Positions 1 to 7,320 of a stretch of DNA of 18,574 nucleotides are shown piece after piece. Source of the stretch: CAYWMP01 sp964459445 (GTDB taxonomy: Bacteria > Desulfobacterota > DSM-4660 > Desulfatiglandales > HGW-15); NCBI GenBank assembly GCA_964459445.1, contig CAYWMP010000119.1, forward strand, positions 1-18,574. The letters are read 5' to 3'. Each line of letters opens with the position of its first letter. Within the stretch, counting starts at the first letter, position 1. The notes below the pieces were generated by a model. That model worked only from the letters and a program-made list of their open reading frames with translations, did not search any database and had not been told where the DNA came from. A program made the translations under genes and the position numbers.

Positions 1-67
1 TTGCTTAGAAGTTCATGGTATTGTGGTTCGACGGCAACAGGATACCTTCTTAGAGCTACGCGCCAGG

Positions 68-1462
68 CTATTTCCCCAGGCAGAAATTACTGAATATCCG
101 ATCGAGGACATCTTCATTGGTCGTTTCACCAATAATTTCTCCCAGGGCCCCCAGGGAACCATTAAGATCTACGGCGATAATATCGAGGGGCAGTCCTGCC
201 TTGGTATTAAAGGCCGCCTTAGCAAGCAATTGATCCGCGTCGTTAAGGGCGGTTTTGTGCCTCAGATTAGGGACCACTTGGGTCGATTCGAGCTCCTGTT
301 CCCCCGACAATACCAGATCGCGGATAGCATCTCTGAGATCGTCAATGCCTTCACCGGTTAGCGCGGAGATTTTAACCGTCTTAAGACCGTCGACAAGTTC
401 ATTAAGTTCCTTTTCGTTTATTTTCAAGGGCAGGTCTATCTTGTTCACAAGAACGAGAGAATGACCTTTTCGAACTTTAGCGAGGATGTCCAAATCGTCT
501 TGATTCAAGGACCGATTTCCATCGATCATGGCAAGGGCCAAATCGGCGCCCTCTAGCTTCTCCTTTGTCAAACGAATGCCAATCCTCTCAACTTCGCCTT
601 TCACCTTTCTAAATCCCGCCGTGTCCATGATCCTAAGAGGGATGCCGGCGATATGAATCGTGGATTCAATGATATCTCTTGTGGTTCCGGGAATGGGTGT
701 CACGATGGCTCGCTCTTCATCGAGCAGGCGATTGAGCAGACTGGATTTTCCGACGTTTACACGCCCAACGATAACCGTATTGATGCCATCGACCCATATT
801 TTTCTCTGGGAATGGGCTTCAATGATTCTTTTAACGGGCTCAATAAGCTCATTCTCAATCTTTTCCGCAGTTTCACGCCTGGGAAAAATGCTCTCATCCT
901 CTTCAGGAAAGTCGATGGCGACCTCTAGGTGGGCAAGGATATCCATGATCTTCTGACGGAGGTCCTCGACCTGCCGTCGAAAATCGCCTTTGACCTGTTG
1001 GGAGGCCAGTTCGATTCCCCTATCAGACTGTGAATTGATGAGGTCTATCACGGCTTCGGCTTGGGTCAAGTCGATCCGACCATTCAGGTAGGCCCTGAAA
1101 GTGAATTCCCCGGGATCGGCCAACCGTGCGCCTTGGGCAAGCACGAGTTGAAGGATACGCGACAATAGGAGATAGCCGCTATGGGAGTTTATTTCGACAA
1201 TATCTTCGCGGGTGTAGGTATTGGGACCGGCCATATAGGAGAGGAGGACTTCGTCGACGATACTTCCGGAGGGAGGATCAACCAAATGCCCTAGATAGAG
1301 TTTATGGCTTTGTAGGGTTTTTCGATGGCTTTTGGACCTAAAGAGTTTCTGGGCAATCTGTTTTGCCTTGGGGCCGCTTAATCGAACGATACCGATCCCT
1401 GCTTGCCCAATGGGTGTTGAAATAGCAGCGATGGTGTCTTCATTGGAAGGATCTAAGGGCAT
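68..1462 (-). CDS. mnmE: tRNA modification GTPase MnmE (TrmE)
   Basis: MnmE works with MnmG to install the (carboxymethyl)aminomethyl group on wobble U34 of certain tRNAs, using a formyl-tetrahydrofolate-type one-carbon donor and GTP. The 464-residue product has the family's usual length and order: N-terminal folate-binding domain (about 1-120, starting DTIAAISTPIG), a helical domain, an inserted Ras-like G domain, and the C-terminal helix. Visible motifs are G1 GRVNVGKS (233-240), TTRD (260-263), DTAG (280-283), NKID (340-343), SAL (366-368) and the catalytic C-terminal CLGK with Cys461. It is the last gene of the minus-strand block, 25 bp after jag. The ATG at 1460-1462 is chosen because the family alignment begins just after it; a GAGGG Shine-Dalgarno-like run lies rather far upstream. 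The G1 loop has Val where many homologues have Pro. Identity is very secure. Confidence 0.97.
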   Translation of the reverse strand: MPLDPSNEDTIAAISTPIGQAGIGIVRLSGPKAKQIAQKLFRSKSHRKTLQSHKLYLGHLVDPPSGSIVDEVLLSYMAGPNTYTREDIVEINSHSGYLLLSRILQLVLAQGARLADPGEFTFRAYLNGRIDLTQAEAVIDLINSQSDRGIELASQQVKGDFRRQVEDLRQKIMDILAHLEVAIDFPEEDESIFPRRETAEKIENELIEPVKRIIEAHSQRKIWVDGINTVIVGRVNVGKSSLLNRLLDEERAIVTPIPGTTRDIIESTIHIAGIPLRIMDTAGFRKVKGEVERIGIRLTKEKLEGADLALAMIDGNRSLNQDDLDILAKVRKGHSLVLVNKIDLPLKINEKELNELVDGLKTVKISALTGEGIDDLRDAIRDLVLSGEQELESTQVVPNLRHKTALNDADQLLAKAAFNTKAGLPLDIIAVDLNGSLGALGEIIGETTNEDVLDRIFSNFCLGK

Positions 1463-1487
1463 GGATCGATGGTGAGCTTACCCTCAC

Positions 1488-2141
1488 TTATCTCTTGGGG
1501 ATAATCACAACCTTTTTGAGCAGTCCTTCACCCCGGCTTTTTGTATCGAGCCTTTCATCTTCTTTTAACGCCAGGTGGATGATGCGTCGATCATGGGGAT
1601 TCATAGGATTGGTGGCAACGGGTTTCTTGATCCTTTTGGCCTTTTCGCCCATTTTATGCGCCAGTTGAACCAGGGATTCCTTCCTTCGTTTGCGATAATT
1701 CTCGGAATCGACGACGACGTTCGTTCTCCTGTCCATCGCCTTATTCACAATTTTGCTGACAATAAACTGGAGGGCATCCAGGGTTTTTCCTTTCCTGCCG
1801 ATCAGAAGGCCGGATTTGTCTCCCTCTATATTGAGGGTAATTCTCCCATCACTTTGCTCCGCGGATACGGTCGTATCCACGGGGATAAGACCAAGAATGT
1901 CCTCTAATGACTTTTTGGCAATTTGGAGAGCTTCATCTTCTATTTGTTCCGGCACCTCCGTTGTCTCGGTTTTTACTTCGACTCTTATCTTTGCTTTCCT
2001 CCCGCCAACCAGTCCGAAGATTCCTGCTGATCCCGGTTCAACAACGTCGACTTTTAGATCTTCAATGGGAATATCGAGTTCTCTTGAGGCCGCTTCGATA
2101 GCCTCTTCAGTCGTTTTTCCTTCAAAATCGTAATGTGCCAT
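1488..2141 (-). CDS. jag: RNA-binding protein Jag / KhpB (Jag_N-KH-R3H)
   Basis: This is a 217-residue Jag/KhpB family RNA-binding protein, which in Gram-positive bacteria partners KhpA and affects cell elongation and division; its role in Gram-negative bacteria is poorly known. It has a Jag_N domain (about 1-55, with the GSAGIFGLVGGRKA segment), a KH domain (about 75-145, GxxG loop GRKG at 115-118), and an R3H domain (about 155-215, Arg185 and His189 in RxxxH spacing). The frame stays open 22 codons further upstream to another ATG, but I chose the ATG at 2139-2141: it starts the conserved Jag_N domain (AHYDFEGKT) and has a GGAGG ribosome binding site just upstream, whereas the longer form would run into yidC. 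It follows yidC by 16 bp, so the two are almost certainly co-transcribed. Its closeness to the MreBCD operon is interesting given the elongation link, but the two groups are divergent. Confidence 0.94.
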   Translation of the reverse strand: MAHYDFEGKTTEEAIEAASRELDIPIEDLKVDVVEPGSAGIFGLVGGRKAKIRVEVKTETTEVPEQIEDEALQIAKKSLEDILGLIPVDTTVSAEQSDGRITLNIEGDKSGLLIGRKGKTLDALQFIVSKIVNKAMDRRTNVVVDSENYRKRRKESLVQLAHKMGEKAKRIKKPVATNPMNPHDRRIIHLALKEDERLDTKSRGEGLLKKVVIIPKR

Positions 2142-2157
2142 GTGTGTCCTCCAAAAG

Positions 2158-3825
2158 TTATGCTGGGCTTTTCTTGATACGATATTGTTGGCCGATGGAA
2201 AGAACATTGTTGACCAGCCAATAGAGCACCAGACCGGATGGAAAGTTGATGAACATTACAGTAAAGATGATGGGCAAAAATAGCATGATCTTGGCCTGAG
2301 TGGGATCGCCCGGTGTTGGCGTCATCTTCTGCTGAATGAACATAGAGGCCCCCATCAACAATGTCAGCACCGGAATGCCGAAAGGCGGAGACATAAAGGG
2401 GATCTCAAAGGGGAAGTTAAAAAGCCGGTCCGGTGAAGACAGATCGGTTATCCAAAGAAAGAAGGGCGCATGCCTCAGTTCGATCGAGCTTCCAAGAATT
2501 CTGAATAGGGCGAAAAAAACGGGAATCTGTATGACCATAGGCAAACAACCGCCCATAGGATTGACCTTGTAAGTTTTGTAGAGGCCCATCAACTCCTTAT
2601 TCATCTGCTCCCGATTATTTTTGTGTTTCTCTCTGATTTTGGCCATCAGAGGCTGGAGCTTCTGCATCTCTTTCATGGATTTATAGCTTTTGTGGGTCAA
2701 AGGCCAAAAGATGATCTTAACGAGTACCGTAAGCAGAATGATGGCCACGCCATAATTGTTCACATACTGATTGAAGAACCTCAAGGTATATAAAAGCGGC
2801 TTGGCTATGATATCAGTCCATCCAAAATTAATCGCTCTATCAAGCTTTTTTCCCATGGGCTTTATATAGGTCAAATCCCTCGGACCGAGGTAGAGCGTAT
2901 AGCGGGAGGTCCTTTGTTCCAGGGAAGACAGCGCAAAGGGAGGCGCGATGTATGATGCCCTCAGAATACCCGATTGCAACAGGATTCCATTGAAATTGGC
3001 CTTGGGCGGGTCCTCAGGGACGAGTGCAGACATGAAATAATCACTTTCATAGGCCATCCAATCAATTGAACCGGAAAGGTTTTTGGCTTCCTCGAGGTCT
3101 CCGGGTTCCAATTCCTCGAGTTCATCATTGACCAGGACGGCCGCACCCACAAAGGAGTAATAACTTGCCTTGTCCTTTGGCGGTATGTTTCGAAGGTGGG
3201 CTTTAAGGACGCCTTCGAGTTCTCCGTCCGTCCGATTTGAGATTTTTACGGTCAGGTCAATAGGATATCTATCAGGATAGATACGGTAACTTTGAGTGAT
3301 TTGAACGCCATCCGGCCTCAAGGCCGTAAAGGTCAAATCCCTGGGCATTGATTGTTGTCCTAGAGTGAAGGAATCCTCTTCCACATTGAATAGGAGTTCT
3401 TGGCGGGTTTGATTGGAGTTCCGCGCAAATTCAAACTCTAGAAAATCCGATCCAATACCCTCTAGGTCCACAAGCTCGACAAAGTCTGATTCAGGATCGT
3501 TCGCCTGCCGGTACTCCTTTAGTTTGAAACTCTTAATAGTGGCGCCGCGGCTCGTGAAAACCGCACTAAAAAGGGGCGTTTCAACAGAGACATCCTTCTC
3601 ATCTACCGCAGGCTTCTGAATTTCGGCTGAAGGTTCTTCAGCCTTAATTGCCTGTGTGGCGGATTTGGGGGCAGGCTTTAATGCCGGCGCTTTTTCTCCA
3701 ATTATCTCTTCCTTTGGCTGCGTCGCCTCTTTTGGCGCCTGGTCCGGTTTAGACGTAAAAAGCATGGACCAGATCAACAGGACCAAAAAGGATAAGACAA
3801 AAGCAATTACAGTTCTCTTTTCCAT
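2158..3825 (-). CDS. yidC: Membrane protein insertase YidC (large periplasmic domain type)
   Basis: YidC inserts and folds inner-membrane proteins, alone or with SecYEG; F0 subunit c is a classic client. The 555-residue product is the Gram-negative form: one N-terminal transmembrane segment (about 6-23), a Pro/Lys/Glu-rich linker (about 25-80), a large periplasmic P1 domain (about 80-330) and the conserved insertase core (about 335-550). The core shows the NPMGGCLPMVIQIPVF signature (422-437) and several hydrophobic segments ending with PSGLVLYWLVNN (529-540). The C-terminal tail is short and basic (YRIKKSPA). The ATG at 3823-3825 starts directly before the first membrane helix, with only a weak AGG-type ribosome site. 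It lies 72 bp after yidD and 16 bp before jag, in the standard rpmH-rnpA-yidD-yidC-jag order. Confidence 0.97.
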   Translation of the reverse strand: MEKRTVIAFVLSFLVLLIWSMLFTSKPDQAPKEATQPKEEIIGEKAPALKPAPKSATQAIKAEEPSAEIQKPAVDEKDVSVETPLFSAVFTSRGATIKSFKLKEYRQANDPESDFVELVDLEGIGSDFLEFEFARNSNQTRQELLFNVEEDSFTLGQQSMPRDLTFTALRPDGVQITQSYRIYPDRYPIDLTVKISNRTDGELEGVLKAHLRNIPPKDKASYYSFVGAAVLVNDELEELEPGDLEEAKNLSGSIDWMAYESDYFMSALVPEDPPKANFNGILLQSGILRASYIAPPFALSSLEQRTSRYTLYLGPRDLTYIKPMGKKLDRAINFGWTDIIAKPLLYTLRFFNQYVNNYGVAIILLTVLVKIIFWPLTHKSYKSMKEMQKLQPLMAKIREKHKNNREQMNKELMGLYKTYKVNPMGGCLPMVIQIPVFFALFRILGSSIELRHAPFFLWITDLSSPDRLFNFPFEIPFMSPPFGIPVLTLLMGASMFIQQKMTPTPGDPTQAKIMLFLPIIFTVMFINFPSGLVLYWLVNNVLSIGQQYRIKKSPA

Positions 3826-3897
3826 TTGGGCAACCTGAGTTCGAAAGTAGGTCTTTTTATGACAATTATTTATCGCCGAACAATTGTGAGAAACGGC

Positions 3898-4143
3898 CTA
3901 AACAAGAGGATCGTACCCTCCAGGGTGGAACGGGTGGCATTTAATAATCCTTAAGAAGGTTAACATGCCTCCCTTCCAAATACCGTATTTCTCAAAGGCG
4001 AGGCGGGCGTACATCGAGCATGAAGGATAGAAACGGCAGGCAGGGAAAATAAAGGGGGAAACCAACTTCTGGTATATACCGATAAAAAGTATAGGTATAT
4101 ATCTAAGGCGATAACCGGCGGTTTTTATCGAGGATAAAATCAC
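3898..4143 (-). CDS. yidD: Membrane protein insertion efficiency factor YidD
   Basis: YidD is a small, membrane-associated protein that improves YidC-dependent membrane protein insertion; its mechanism is not settled. The 81-residue product shows the family signature: an amphipathic/hydrophobic N-terminus (IPILFIGIYQKLVSP), CRFYPSCSMYA, a second half with the Gly-rich KGG turn, RIIKCHP, and the terminal HPGGYDPL. The three invariant cysteines are present. The gene overlaps the 3' end of rnpA by 41 bp in another frame. Two adjacent start codons exist, TTG at 4146 and GTG at 4143; I prefer GTG because the AGAGGA ribosome site then has a normal 5-6 base spacing. The difference is one residue. 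The overlap suggests translational coupling to rnpA. Confidence 0.93.
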   Translation of the reverse strand: MILSSIKTAGYRLRYIPILFIGIYQKLVSPFIFPACRFYPSCSMYARLAFEKYGIWKGGMLTFLRIIKCHPFHPGGYDPLV

Positions 4144-4459
4144 CAAGTTCCTCTTTTATTCTCCAAAAATCCAGGTTACTGGCACCTTTTTTGCTTATTA
4201 TGACTATGTCGTAACCCTGGGGGAAATGGGTCTTATTCAGTCTGAAGAATTCTCTAATGCGGCGCTTGACCCGATTTCTTTTTACTGCATTCCCTGTCTT
4301 CTTGCTGACGGTGATCCCTAGTCTCGTGTAGCCCAGGTCATTCTCCAGGAGAATGATCACAAAGTGCTCTGTATGATACCTTTTCCCCAACCGATTTAAT
4401 TTGACAAAATCGGCGCGATTCAATAATCTTTCCTTTTTTAGGAATGAGAAGGCGCCCAT
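4103..4459 (-). CDS. rnpA: Ribonuclease P protein component
   Basis: RnpA is the protein subunit of RNase P and helps the RnpB ribozyme bind and process the 5' leader of pre-tRNAs. The 118-residue product has the family's usual size and the diagnostic RNR motif: KRNRVKRRIREFFR around residues 60-73, with RNR at 61-63, preceded by LGITVSKKTGNAV. The N-terminal FLKKERLLNRADFVKL segment is also typical. The ATG at 4457-4459 gives the usual N-terminus. It starts 36 bp after the rpmH stop and its 3' end overlaps yidD. Expression is probably set by the promoter ahead of rpmH, as is usual for this pair, with translation-level differences between the abundant L34 and the scarce RnpA. Identity is secure. 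Confidence 0.95.
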   Translation of the reverse strand: MGAFSFLKKERLLNRADFVKLNRLGKRYHTEHFVIILLENDLGYTRLGITVSKKTGNAVKRNRVKRRIREFFRLNKTHFPQGYDIVIISKKGASNLDFWRIKEELGDFILDKNRRLSP

Positions 4460-4495
4460 AAATTATGATAGGCGTTTCAGGTGGTTGGGGCAAAA

Positions 4496-4630
4496 TTAGA
4501 CCGTCAATCGTTTTCGACCTTTGGCTCTTCTGCGCCTTAAGACCTTGATGCCCCCTTTGGAGCTCATTCTGGCCCTGAAACCATGAGTTCGGGCCCTTTT
4601 GATGTTGCTTGGCTGATACGTCCTTTTCAT
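4496..4630 (-). CDS. rpmH: 50S ribosomal protein L34
   Basis: L34 is a very small, highly basic protein of the large ribosomal subunit. The translated product is 44 residues, MKRTYQPSN then KRARTHGFRARM, SSKGGIKVLRRRRAKGR and KRLTV, matching the family essentially end to end. The usual bacterial form is KRTYQPSxxKRxRxHGFRxRM...GRxVLxxRRxKGRxxLxV; here Gly-Ile-Lys stands before VLRRRR. The ATG is at 4628-4630 and the stop (TAA) at 4496-4498. It is the first gene of the minus-strand operon, about 40 bp downstream of a likely sigma70 promoter, and is followed 36 bp later by rnpA. Its upstream neighbour is mreB, divergently transcribed, rather than dnaA. Confidence 0.97.
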   Translation of the reverse strand: MKRTYQPSNIKRARTHGFRARMSSKGGIKVLRRRRAKGRKRLTV

Positions 4631-4674
4631 AGTGTCAGTTTTTCCATCCCTTTTTTGGAATTGAAGTAAACTTT

Positions 4675-4704
4675 CTACTAAACAAAAAATTTTACATTTG
4701 TCAA
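4675..4704 (-). promoter_or_regulatory. Probable sigma70 promoter of the rpmH operon
   Basis: On the minus strand a perfect TTGACA -35 box (4699-4704) is followed by an 18 bp A/T-rich spacer and a weaker -10 box, TAGTAG (4675-4680, 3 of 6 matches). The expected transcript start lies about 35-40 bases before the rpmH ATG, a typical leader length for this gene. The perfect -35 box and position support it; the poor -10 box is the weak point. Confidence 0.55.
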
Positions 4705-4710
4705 GTACAT

Positions 4711-4730
4711 AAGCCCGATTTTCGGGACTT
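4711..4730. repeat. Small inverted repeat in the rpmH/mreB divergent region
   Basis: CCCGA and TCGGG (4714-4718 and 4722-4726) pair perfectly around TTT, with AAG/CTT extending the stem past one unpaired A. It has no T-tract on either side, so it does not look like a terminator. It lies just upstream of the rpmH -35 box and about 60 bp ahead of mreB, so it could be a protein-binding site or part of the mreB leader. Function unknown. Confidence 0.35.
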
Positions 4731-4789
4731 GTGTCAGAAATATCTGCATGCCATCTTAGTGAGTTCTATGATCTTGAAAGGAGAAACTG

Positions 4790-5824
4790 ATGTTCCTTGA
4801 TCCCCTGTTGGGTTTATTCTCGAATGATCTGGCGATAGATTTGGGTACCGCAAACACGTGCGTGTATGTGAAAGGGAAGGGCATCGTCTTAGATGAGCCC
4901 TCCGTCGTAGCCGTGCGAAAGGATGCAAAAGGCGGGCAAAAGGTCCTGGCCGTGGGAAAAGAAGCCAAGATGATGTTGGGCAGAACCCCCGGCAACATCG
5001 TTGCCATACGTCCCATGAAGGACGGGGTCATAGCGGACTTTGAGACCACGGAGGCCATGCTGCGCCATTTTATTAGGAAGGTGCACAATCGGACGACACT
5101 GGTTCGACCGCGTATTATTATTTGTGTCCCTTCGGGCATTACTCAGGTGGAAAAAAGGGCGGTGAGGGAATCCGCGGAATCGGCCGGCGCCAGAGAAGTC
5201 TATCTCATAGAGGAACCCATGGCCGCTGCCATAGGCGCAGGATTGCCCATTACAGAGCCGACCAGCAATATGGTGGTGGACATCGGTGGCGGAACCACGG
5301 AGGTCGCCGTCATCTCCCTGGCCGGGATCGTATACAGCAAGTCCGTGAGGGTGGGCGGCGACAAAATGGATGAAGCCATTTTGCAGCATATCAAGAGGAA
5401 ATACAATCTTCTGATCGGACTTTCAACCTCTGAGATCATCAAAACCACAATCGGAAATGCCTATCCAAGCGATCAGGTTGAAACTATCGAGGTCAAAGGC
5501 CGTGATCTTGTGACGGGTATTCCAAAAATCCTGACCATAGATTCGGATGAAGTAAGAAAATCCATTTCCGAGCAGGTTGAAACGATCGTGGAAACCGTAC
5601 GCATAGCCCTGGAACAAACCCCGCCGGAACTGGCAGCCGATATCGTTGATAAGGGGATAGTCCTGGCAGGGGGTGGGTCATTGCTCAAAAACCTGGACAT
5701 TCTTTTGAGGGAAGAAACAAAGCTTCCAATCACAATCACAAAGGACCCCCTGTCAACGGTTGTGCTGGGTTCGGGAAAGGCCCTGGACAATATCGAGATA
5801 TTGAGAGAGGTCACGGTCAAATAA
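4790..5824 (+). CDS. mreB: Rod shape-determining protein MreB (actin-like)
   Basis: MreB is the bacterial actin homologue that forms membrane-bound filaments and directs lateral cell-wall synthesis by the elongasome. The 344-residue product has the expected length and actin-fold motifs: phosphate-1 loop DLGTANT (17-23), EEPMAAAIG (141-149), phosphate-2 loop DIGGGTTE (164-171), and the adenosine-binding IVLAGGGSLL near residue 290. The N-terminus carries hydrophobic residues (MFLDPLLGLF) that in this family serve membrane attachment. The ATG at 4790 has a good AAAGGAG site at 4777-4783. It is the first gene of mreB-mreC-mreD-mrdA-rodA and is divergent from rpmH. I could not identify a convincing promoter: a TATGAT box at 4767-4772 would place the start inside the ribosome site. 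Confidence 0.97.
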   Translation: MFLDPLLGLFSNDLAIDLGTANTCVYVKGKGIVLDEPSVVAVRKDAKGGQKVLAVGKEAKMMLGRTPGNIVAIRPMKDGVIADFETTEAMLRHFIRKVHNRTTLVRPRIIICVPSGITQVEKRAVRESAESAGAREVYLIEEPMAAAIGAGLPITEPTSNMVVDIGGGTTEVAVISLAGIVYSKSVRVGGDKMDEAILQHIKRKYNLLIGLSTSEIIKTTIGNAYPSDQVETIEVKGRDLVTGIPKILTIDSDEVRKSISEQVETIVETVRIALEQTPPELAADIVDKGIVLAGGGSLLKNLDILLREETKLPITITKDPLSTVVLGSGKALDNIEILREVTVK

Positions 5825-5853
5825 TCTTTTCCCCCCGGAGCTGAATGAAATAA

Positions 5854-6684
5854 TTGTCTGAAACAACTGGGATCAGAACAATCTGGATCTGGCTGGTTCT
5901 CGTTCTATTGGCCCTGTTTCTCCTTTCGGCCGGACTGGGCCCGAAGCGATCTTGGAATCCGGCAGAACAGCTCCTCATAGAAGCCACCGCCCCTATCCAG
6001 AAATTAATAAAATCAACAATCCAAACAACCCGAAATCTATGGCTCAAATACTTTGATCTGGCAGATGTCCGTGATGAGAACGTGCGCTTGAAAAGGGAGG
6101 TTGATGCCCTTAAACTTGAAAATTACCGGTACCAGGATCTTCTAACAACCAACAAGCGCCTCGATAAGCTCCTTCAATTCAAAAGCACGCTCAATTGGCC
6201 GGCACTGGCCGTACAGGTAATTGGAAGGGATCCCTCGGGGTGGTTTGAATCCATTATGATAGATAAGGGTAAAAAAGCGGGACTCAGAATGAATATGCCC
6301 GTGGTTAATGCAGAGGGTGTCGTCGGCCGTGTGGTTTCGGTCTCACGAAATTACGCGAAGGTACTCCTCATCATCGATCAGAATAGTGCCGTGGACTGCA
6401 TTATCAAGCGTTCCAGGGAAAAGGGCATCGTCAAAGGGCTATCGGCAAAAAGCTGCAAGCTCGACTATATGGTTAAAACGAGCGATGTCGTCGAAGGGGA
6501 TGCGGTGATTACGTCAGGACTGGGTGGCGTCTTTCCGAAAGGACTTCCTGTGGGCGAGGTCATGGAGGTGGGTAGCATGCCGGGGGAGTTATTTAAGGAT
6601 ATCAAAATCAGACCCATGGTCGACTTTTCAAAACTTGAAGAGTTGCTGGTTATTTTGAAGGAGTATCCGTTATTAAACCAATAG
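5854..6684 (+). CDS. mreC: Rod shape-determining protein MreC
   Basis: MreC is the bitopic inner-membrane scaffold that binds and activates PBP2 in the elongasome. The 276-residue product has a short cytoplasmic N-terminus, one transmembrane helix (about 8-28), a periplasmic coiled coil (about 65-110, rich in heptad Leu) and the two-barrel MreC domain (about 115-275) with VIGRDPSGW and the NAEGVVGRVVSVS segment. It begins at TTG 5854; the only nearby ATG (5845) runs at once into a stop, so TTG is the only sensible start. A GGAG site lies at 5837-5840, a rather long 13 bases away. It starts 29 bp after mreB and its end overlaps the proposed start of mreD by 13 bp. Identity is secure; the start is moderately secure. 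Confidence 0.95.
   Translation: MSETTGIRTIWIWLVLVLLALFLLSAGLGPKRSWNPAEQLLIEATAPIQKLIKSTIQTTRNLWLKYFDLADVRDENVRLKREVDALKLENYRYQDLLTTNKRLDKLLQFKSTLNWPALAVQVIGRDPSGWFESIMIDKGKKAGLRMNMPVVNAEGVVGRVVSVSRNYAKVLLIIDQNSAVDCIIKRSREKGIVKGLSAKSCKLDYMVKTSDVVEGDAVITSGLGGVFPKGLPVGEVMEVGSMPGELFKDIKIRPMVDFSKLEELLVILKEYPLLNQ
6657..6663 (+). promoter_or_regulatory. Ribosome binding site that decides the mreD start
   Basis: GAAGGAG sits inside the 3' end of mreC and is followed, 8 bases later, by ATT at 6672 in the mreD frame. No ATG, GTG or TTG occurs in this frame between the stop at 6636 and the ATG at 6738, while the ATG at 6738 is preceded only by a pyrimidine-rich stretch. The site therefore points to a non-canonical ATT start. 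Confidence 0.55.
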
Positions 6685-7202
6685 GAAAGAGAAGAATAAT
6701 ACTCTATGTTATCGGGTGGTTCCTTTGCCTCCTTTTTATGTTGGTCAGAGGAGGGTTGGTGAATCAGACTGCCTTGCATCACTTTGAAATCGATTTTATT
6801 ACCATCATCATCGTCTACCTCCTGATCAACTATAGTATGACAGGCGCTGGATTCCTCGCCCTTAGTCAGGGAATATTGATCGACATCTTCTCCGCCGGCC
6901 TTTTGGGGCTATTCACATTTCTCTATCTTATGGTCTTTCTGGGCATTAACATCGGCCTCCGATTCTTCGATATGAATTCGCCGAGAAGTGTCATGATCCT
7001 AGCCTCCCTCGGCGTGGTATTTAAAGGAGTCCTATTCTTGGGCCTTCTGGACCTATTCTCAATTGAGTTTACAGTGACTTCCAAGGCGCTGCTTATACTT
7101 GCCGCATCTGCTCTCGCCACGGGCCTTTTGGCGCCTATTTTCTTTTTTGTGCTCAATCATATCGGAAGATCGTTCATGAAGGTCAATGGCGAAGCAACTT
7201 AG
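6672..7202 (+). CDS. mreD: Rod shape-determining protein MreD (probable ATT start)
   Basis: MreD is a small polytopic inner-membrane protein of the elongasome, working with MreB, MreC, PBP2 and RodA. From ATT 6672 the product is 176 residues, close to the family norm, with about five or six hydrophobic segments, including DFITIIIVYLLINYS, an SQGILIDIFSAGLLGLF segment that matches the usual MreD core (G-Hydrophobic-D-hydrophobic-G), and a C-terminal pair of helices. Starting at the first ATG (6738) gives 154 residues and cuts off KRRIILYVIGWFLCLLF, a basic-then-hydrophobic first membrane helix that looks real. The upstream start also has a good GAAGGAG site and overlaps the mreC stop by 13 bp, fitting translational coupling. 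The gene identity rests on hydropathy, motif and operon position; the ATT start is an inference. Confidence 0.85.
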   Translation: MKPIGKRRIILYVIGWFLCLLFMLVRGGLVNQTALHHFEIDFITIIIVYLLINYSMTGAGFLALSQGILIDIFSAGLLGLFTFLYLMVFLGINIGLRFFDMNSPRSVMILASLGVVFKGVLFLGLLDLFSIEFTVTSKALLILAASALATGLLAPIFFFVLNHIGRSFMKVNGEAT

Positions 7203-7237
7203 TGCTCATCCGGAAAGGTTGCTTTCCCGATTTCCAC

Positions 7238-7304
7238 CCTCCGTAGCCCGTCCTCCGCAGTAGCACTGCTACGGAGGATGGACAGGCTACTGCGGAGGAC
7301 GGGC
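7238..7304. repeat. Nested palindromic repeat (REP-like) between mreD and mrdA
   Basis: An 18 bp arm GCCCGTCCTCCGCAGTAG (7246-7263) is matched perfectly by its reverse complement at 7287-7304, enclosing a 23 bp centre. Two smaller inverted repeats overlap it and would exclude it: CCTCCGTAG (7238-7246) with CTACGGAGG (7269-7277), and GCAGT (7257-7261) with ACTGC (7265-7269). The stretch is much richer in G+C than the flanking spacer. A diverged partial relative lies at 18429-18460, which suggests a dispersed family in this genome. In RNA it would form a very stable hairpin inside the mre transcript, so it might act in transcript stability or partial termination. Confidence 0.8.
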
Positions 7305-7320
7305 GCGCTTTTAGCAGTCA

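Noticed and set aside
1..67. GGTAT...ATACC hairpin and a GGTTCGA string suggesting a terminator or a tRNA T-arm beyond mnmE
   Set aside because: No T-run follows on either strand and no tRNA stems can be formed around GGTTCGA; the sequence is too short to judge.
23..361. Open frame of 112 codons on the plus strand at the left edge
   Set aside because: It lies opposite the 3' end of mnmE, whose motifs are unmistakable, and its product shows no family features.
4744..4772. TATGAT as the mreB promoter -10 box
   Set aside because: The start point would fall within or just before the ribosome site at 4777-4783, and the matching -35 region (CTGCAT) is poor.
4631..4789. Replication origin next to rpmH
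   Set aside because: No DnaA boxes (TTATCCACA-like), no A/T-rich unwinding repeats, and dnaA/dnaN are not present.
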